From Chloroflexota bacterium (GTDB lineage: Bacteria; Chloroflexota; Anaerolineae; J036; Brachytrichaceae): DNA of 8,245 nt. Shown piece by piece: positions 6,342 through 8,245 of the stretch. Both the position numbers and the translations under genes were made by a program. Under the pieces are notes generated by a model that was not told where the DNA came from, did not search any database, and worked only from the letters and a program-made list of their open reading frames with translations. The stretch is from the NCBI GenBank assembly GCA_021813225.1, contig JAKALH010000107.1, positions 1 to 8,245 on the forward strand. Direction: 5' to 3'. Position 1 is the stretch's first letter. Each line of letters begins with the position of its first letter.

Positions 6342-6731
6342 TTATTTCTGATGATCGACCAGATACTGGTACAACCCGGCCTTCAGGACTTTCAATCCCA
6401 GCATGGCGCACTTGACGCGCGCGGCGGTCAACGGCGCGCCGACCATATCCAGGACATCCTGGCGCTCCAGCTTCTGCACCTCGCCGATTGGTTTGCAGTC
6501 AACTTCGTCCATCAACATCGAAGCCGACGCCTGGCTGATGATGCAACCGTCGCCGCTGAAGGCAATTTCGGCAATCCGGCTGCCGTCTTCGCTCAACTTC
6601 ACATCGATACGAATCCTGTCGCCGCACAGCGGGTTGCTTTCCTCATGCGAGATATCCGCATGTTCCAGCGTGCCGTGGTGGCGCGGATTCTCGTAATGGT
6701 CCAGCAGGTTTTCCCGATACAGGTCTTCCAT
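6342..6731 (-). CDS. sufU: SufU-type Fe-S assembly / sulfur-transfer protein
   Basis: A 129-aa IscU/NifU-N fold protein that accepts persulfide sulfur from SufS for Fe-S cluster building. The start MEDLYRENLLDHYENPRHHG is typical. The metal/sulfur ligands are C36 and D38 (NPLCGDRI), C63 (GDGCIISQASAS) and C108 (ARVKCAML), matching B. subtilis SufU C41, D43, C66 and C128. Lys precedes the last Cys, as in SufU, where IscU has His, and the IscU LPPVK chaperone motif is absent. Only 44 residues separate C63 from C108; B. subtilis SufU has about 18 more there, so the usual SufU insertion is missing. There is an extra Cys at 79. It lies 31 bases downstream of sufS, as expected for a SufS-SufU pair. 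Confidence 0.92.
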   Translation of the reverse strand: MEDLYRENLLDHYENPRHHGTLEHADISHEESNPLCGDRIRIDVKLSEDGSRIAEIAFSGDGCIISQASASMLMDEVDCKPIGEVQKLERQDVLDMVGAPLTAARVKCAMLGLKVLKAGLYQYLVDHQK

Positions 6732-6762
6732 TTCCGTGTGACTTGCTCCGCGTTGCGGCCGG

Positions 6763-8007
6763 CTACTTCCTCAGCGTGTGCTTGGCTTTATAAATAGCTT
6801 CGATCAGCGCATCGATCTCGCGCAACTCGGTATAGATATAGAAACTGGCGCGTGCCGTCGCCGGCAATCCCAGCCGGACATGCAGCGGCTGCGCGCAATG
6901 ATGGCCGGCGCGTATCGCGACCCCTTCGCGGTCGAGCAGGGTTCCGAGGTCGTGCGGGTGGATATCCTTGATCGTGAACGTCAAAGCGCCGCCGCGAATG
7001 TCGGGGTCGGTGGGGCCGATGATGGTCGCGCCGGGGACTTCAGTGAGCCTCTCGATGGCATAGGCGACGACTTCCCGTTCGTGCGCGCGCACGGCATCCA
7101 TGCCCAGCGCCGCCAGGTAGTCGACCGCCGCGCCGAGCGCGATGGCCTCGACAAACGCCGGCGTGCCGGCCTCGAACTTCACGGGGATTTCATTCCAGGT
7201 CACGCTGTCGAACGTGACGCTGCTGATCATATCGCCGCCCGTCATGAACGGCGGCATCGCTTCCAGCACGTCGGTCTTGCCGTACAGGACGCCGATGCCC
7301 GTCGGCCCCAGCATCTTGTGGCCGGACAGGGCGTAGAAATCGCAATCCAGCGCCTGCACATCCACGGGCATATGAGGCGCGGCCTGGCAGCCGTCGACGA
7401 CCACCTTCGCGCCGACGGCATGCGCCCGCTCGATCACGGGCCTGGGGTCGGTGATGGTGCCCAGCACATTCGAGACATGCGCGAAGGTCACCAGTTTCAC
7501 GCGCGGCGTCAGCAACTCGTCCAGCCTGGCCAGGTCCAGCGTGCCCTGCGGCGTCAGCGGGATGAACTTGAGCCGGATGCCGCGCTCGCGCGCCAGCACC
7601 TGCCACGGCACGAAGTTGGCATGGTGTTCCAGTTCCGTCAGCACGATTTCGTCGCCGGCCTGGAGGAAGTGGCGTCCGTACGAGTAAGCGACCAGATTCA
7701 GCGCTTCGGTGGCGTTGCGCACGAACACCACGTTCTCCGGCGCTGGTGCGCCGATGAAGCGCGTGATTTTCTCGCGCGCCTGATCGTACAGATCCGTCGT
7801 GCGCTCGCTGTTGTAATACACACCGCGATGCACATTGGCGTACGATGTCCGATAGGCCTGGTCCAGCGCCGAAAGCACCTGAATCGGTTTCTGCGACGAT
7901 GCGGCGCTATCGAGGAAGACCAGCGGCCTGCCGTGCACGCGCTCGTTCAGAGCCGGGAAATCCTGCCGGATACGCGCAACATCCAGGCTCCTGATCGTAT
8001 CTTTCAT
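6763..8007 (-). CDS. sufS: Cysteine desulfurase SufS (PLP-dependent)
   Basis: A 414-aa class V aminotransferase-fold enzyme that removes sulfur from L-cysteine as an enzyme-bound persulfide for Fe-S cluster assembly. Motifs: LDSAASSQKP (32-41), RNATEALNLVA (97-107), ELEHHANFVPW (125-135), VVVDGCQAAPH (202-212, D205 pairs with the PLP nitrogen), SGHKMLGPTGIG (228-239, PLP lysine K231), and RAGHHCAQPL (366-375, persulfide C371). H352 in IHPHD corresponds to B. subtilis H342, which takes part in the zinc-ligand swap with SufU; this fits the sufU gene next door. The C-terminal YNT motif is changed (FYIYTELREID). I chose ATG 8007 over an in-frame TTG at 8031 because AGAGAG precedes it and the family usually begins near here. 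No sufB, sufC or sufD lies in the window. Confidence 0.95.
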   Translation of the reverse strand: MKDTIRSLDVARIRQDFPALNERVHGRPLVFLDSAASSQKPIQVLSALDQAYRTSYANVHRGVYYNSERTTDLYDQAREKITRFIGAPAPENVVFVRNATEALNLVAYSYGRHFLQAGDEIVLTELEHHANFVPWQVLARERGIRLKFIPLTPQGTLDLARLDELLTPRVKLVTFAHVSNVLGTITDPRPVIERAHAVGAKVVVDGCQAAPHMPVDVQALDCDFYALSGHKMLGPTGIGVLYGKTDVLEAMPPFMTGGDMISSVTFDSVTWNEIPVKFEAGTPAFVEAIALGAAVDYLAALGMDAVRAHEREVVAYAIERLTEVPGATIIGPTDPDIRGGALTFTIKDIHPHDLGTLLDREGVAIRAGHHCAQPLHVRLGLPATARASFYIYTELREIDALIEAIYKAKHTLRK

Positions 8008-8012
8008 TCCAA

Positions 8013-8018
8013 CTCTCT
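8013..8018 (-). promoter_or_regulatory. Ribosome binding site supporting the sufS start
   Basis: The minus strand reads AGAGAG, 5 bases before the ATG at 8007-8005. It is a moderate Shine-Dalgarno match and favours this ATG over the TTG at 8031. Confidence 0.45.
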
Positions 8019-8029
8019 GTTGTAAACAC

Positions 8030-8068
8030 AAAAAATCCAGCCGTGAAACGATATCGGGTGTTTGGGCT
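8030..8068 (-). terminator. Possible weak intrinsic terminator between the partial gene and sufS
   Basis: Right after the stop codon of the partial gene, the minus strand can fold AGCC (8068-8065) with GGCT (8042-8039) and AAAC (8063-8060) with GTTT (8049-8046). The stem is imperfect, with a bulge, and is followed three bases later by six T (8035-8030). The stem is weak, so termination may be partial or absent. If it works, sufS would need a promoter in the remaining short gap, where I see none that is convincing. Confidence 0.3.
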
Positions 8069-8245
8069 TAATGTGACACCGTCATCTGCAGGCGGGCGCT
8101 ACCCGCCGCGCCGCAATCCACAATCAACCTCATGATACCAGCAGGTTCCGCAGCGTCAACGGTCCACACCCAGGCGGCCACGCCATCCCTGCCGACGACC
8201 TGCGCCGCAACACCCGGGATGGCTTCCGTCTGAGCGGCCGCACCG
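8068..8245 (-). CDS. C-terminal fragment of an unidentified, probably exported protein (runs off the window)
   Basis: A minus-strand frame stays open from the window edge to TAA at 8070-8068, giving the last 58 residues of a protein whose start lies outside. The fragment reads as a beta-rich end with spaced aromatic and hydrophobic residues: AAWVWTVDAAEPAGIMRLIV, then DCG, then ARLQMTVSH. The pattern WxWxV, Pro-Ala-Gly, then a strand ending in Cys-Gly resembles C-terminal Ig-like beta-sandwich domains of surface or secreted proteins, but this is a resemblance only. Codon use is GC-rich like the neighbours. It lies 60 bases upstream of sufS on the same strand and does not look like SufB, SufC or SufD. 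Confidence 0.55.
   Translation of the reverse strand, partial: GAAAQTEAIPGVAAQVVGRDGVAAWVWTVDAAEPAGIMRLIVDCGAAGSARLQMTVSH

Noticed and set aside
6778..8025. Long plus-strand open frame opposite sufS
   Set aside because: It mirrors the complete and well-conserved sufS gene; its His/Arg/Gln-rich translation is typical of an antisense shadow.

Overview
The window is a compact, GC-rich (roughly 60%) bacterial chromosomal segment with short intergenic gaps. It holds two convergent gene blocks and no mobile element, CRISPR array, tRNA or rRNA that I can see. The most likely source is an environmental bacterium related to Chloroflexota. I infer this from a MoaD-MoaE fusion, a SufS/SufU pair rather than Isc, and a winged-helix regulator with a degenerate receiver. 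This is an inference from style, not proof.

Plus strand, 1-2718: a leader with a perfect 15-bp hairpin (49-81) and a TATAAT box (110-115) precedes a four-gene molybdenum cofactor cluster. The genes are a small uncharacterised protein, moaA, moaC, and a moaD-moaE fusion. MoaA and MoaC convert GTP to cyclic pyranopterin monophosphate. The MoaD and MoaE halves of the fusion would form molybdopterin synthase, which adds the two sulfurs. The first gene overlaps moaA by 4 bases (GTGA), so it is probably co-translated with it.

Minus strand, 8245-2715, read right to left: the C-terminal end of a gene running off the window (probably an extracytoplasmic beta domain), then sufS, sufU, a calcineurin-like phosphoesterase, tlyA (rRNA 2'-O-methyltransferase), a family-4 glycosyltransferase, and a winged-helix transcriptional regulator. 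From sufS to the glycosyltransferase the gaps are 31 and 27 nt, then a 4-nt overlap, then 3 nt, so these five genes look like one operon. A gap of 133 nt carrying inverted repeats separates the regulator, which may have its own promoter. SufS (cysteine desulfurase) and SufU (sulfur acceptor) supply sulfur for Fe-S clusters. MoaA at the other end of the window needs two such clusters, but the two blocks are on opposite strands and no direct link is shown.

The two blocks meet tail to tail with a 4-bp overlap (TTAA, 2715-2718), so both stop codons share the same bases. Nothing here clearly amounts to a new defence or mobile system. The items most worth a second look are the MoaD-MoaE fusion that buries the catalytic Gly-Gly, the unknown protein coupled to moaA, the regulator without a visible phosphoacceptor, and the short SufU.
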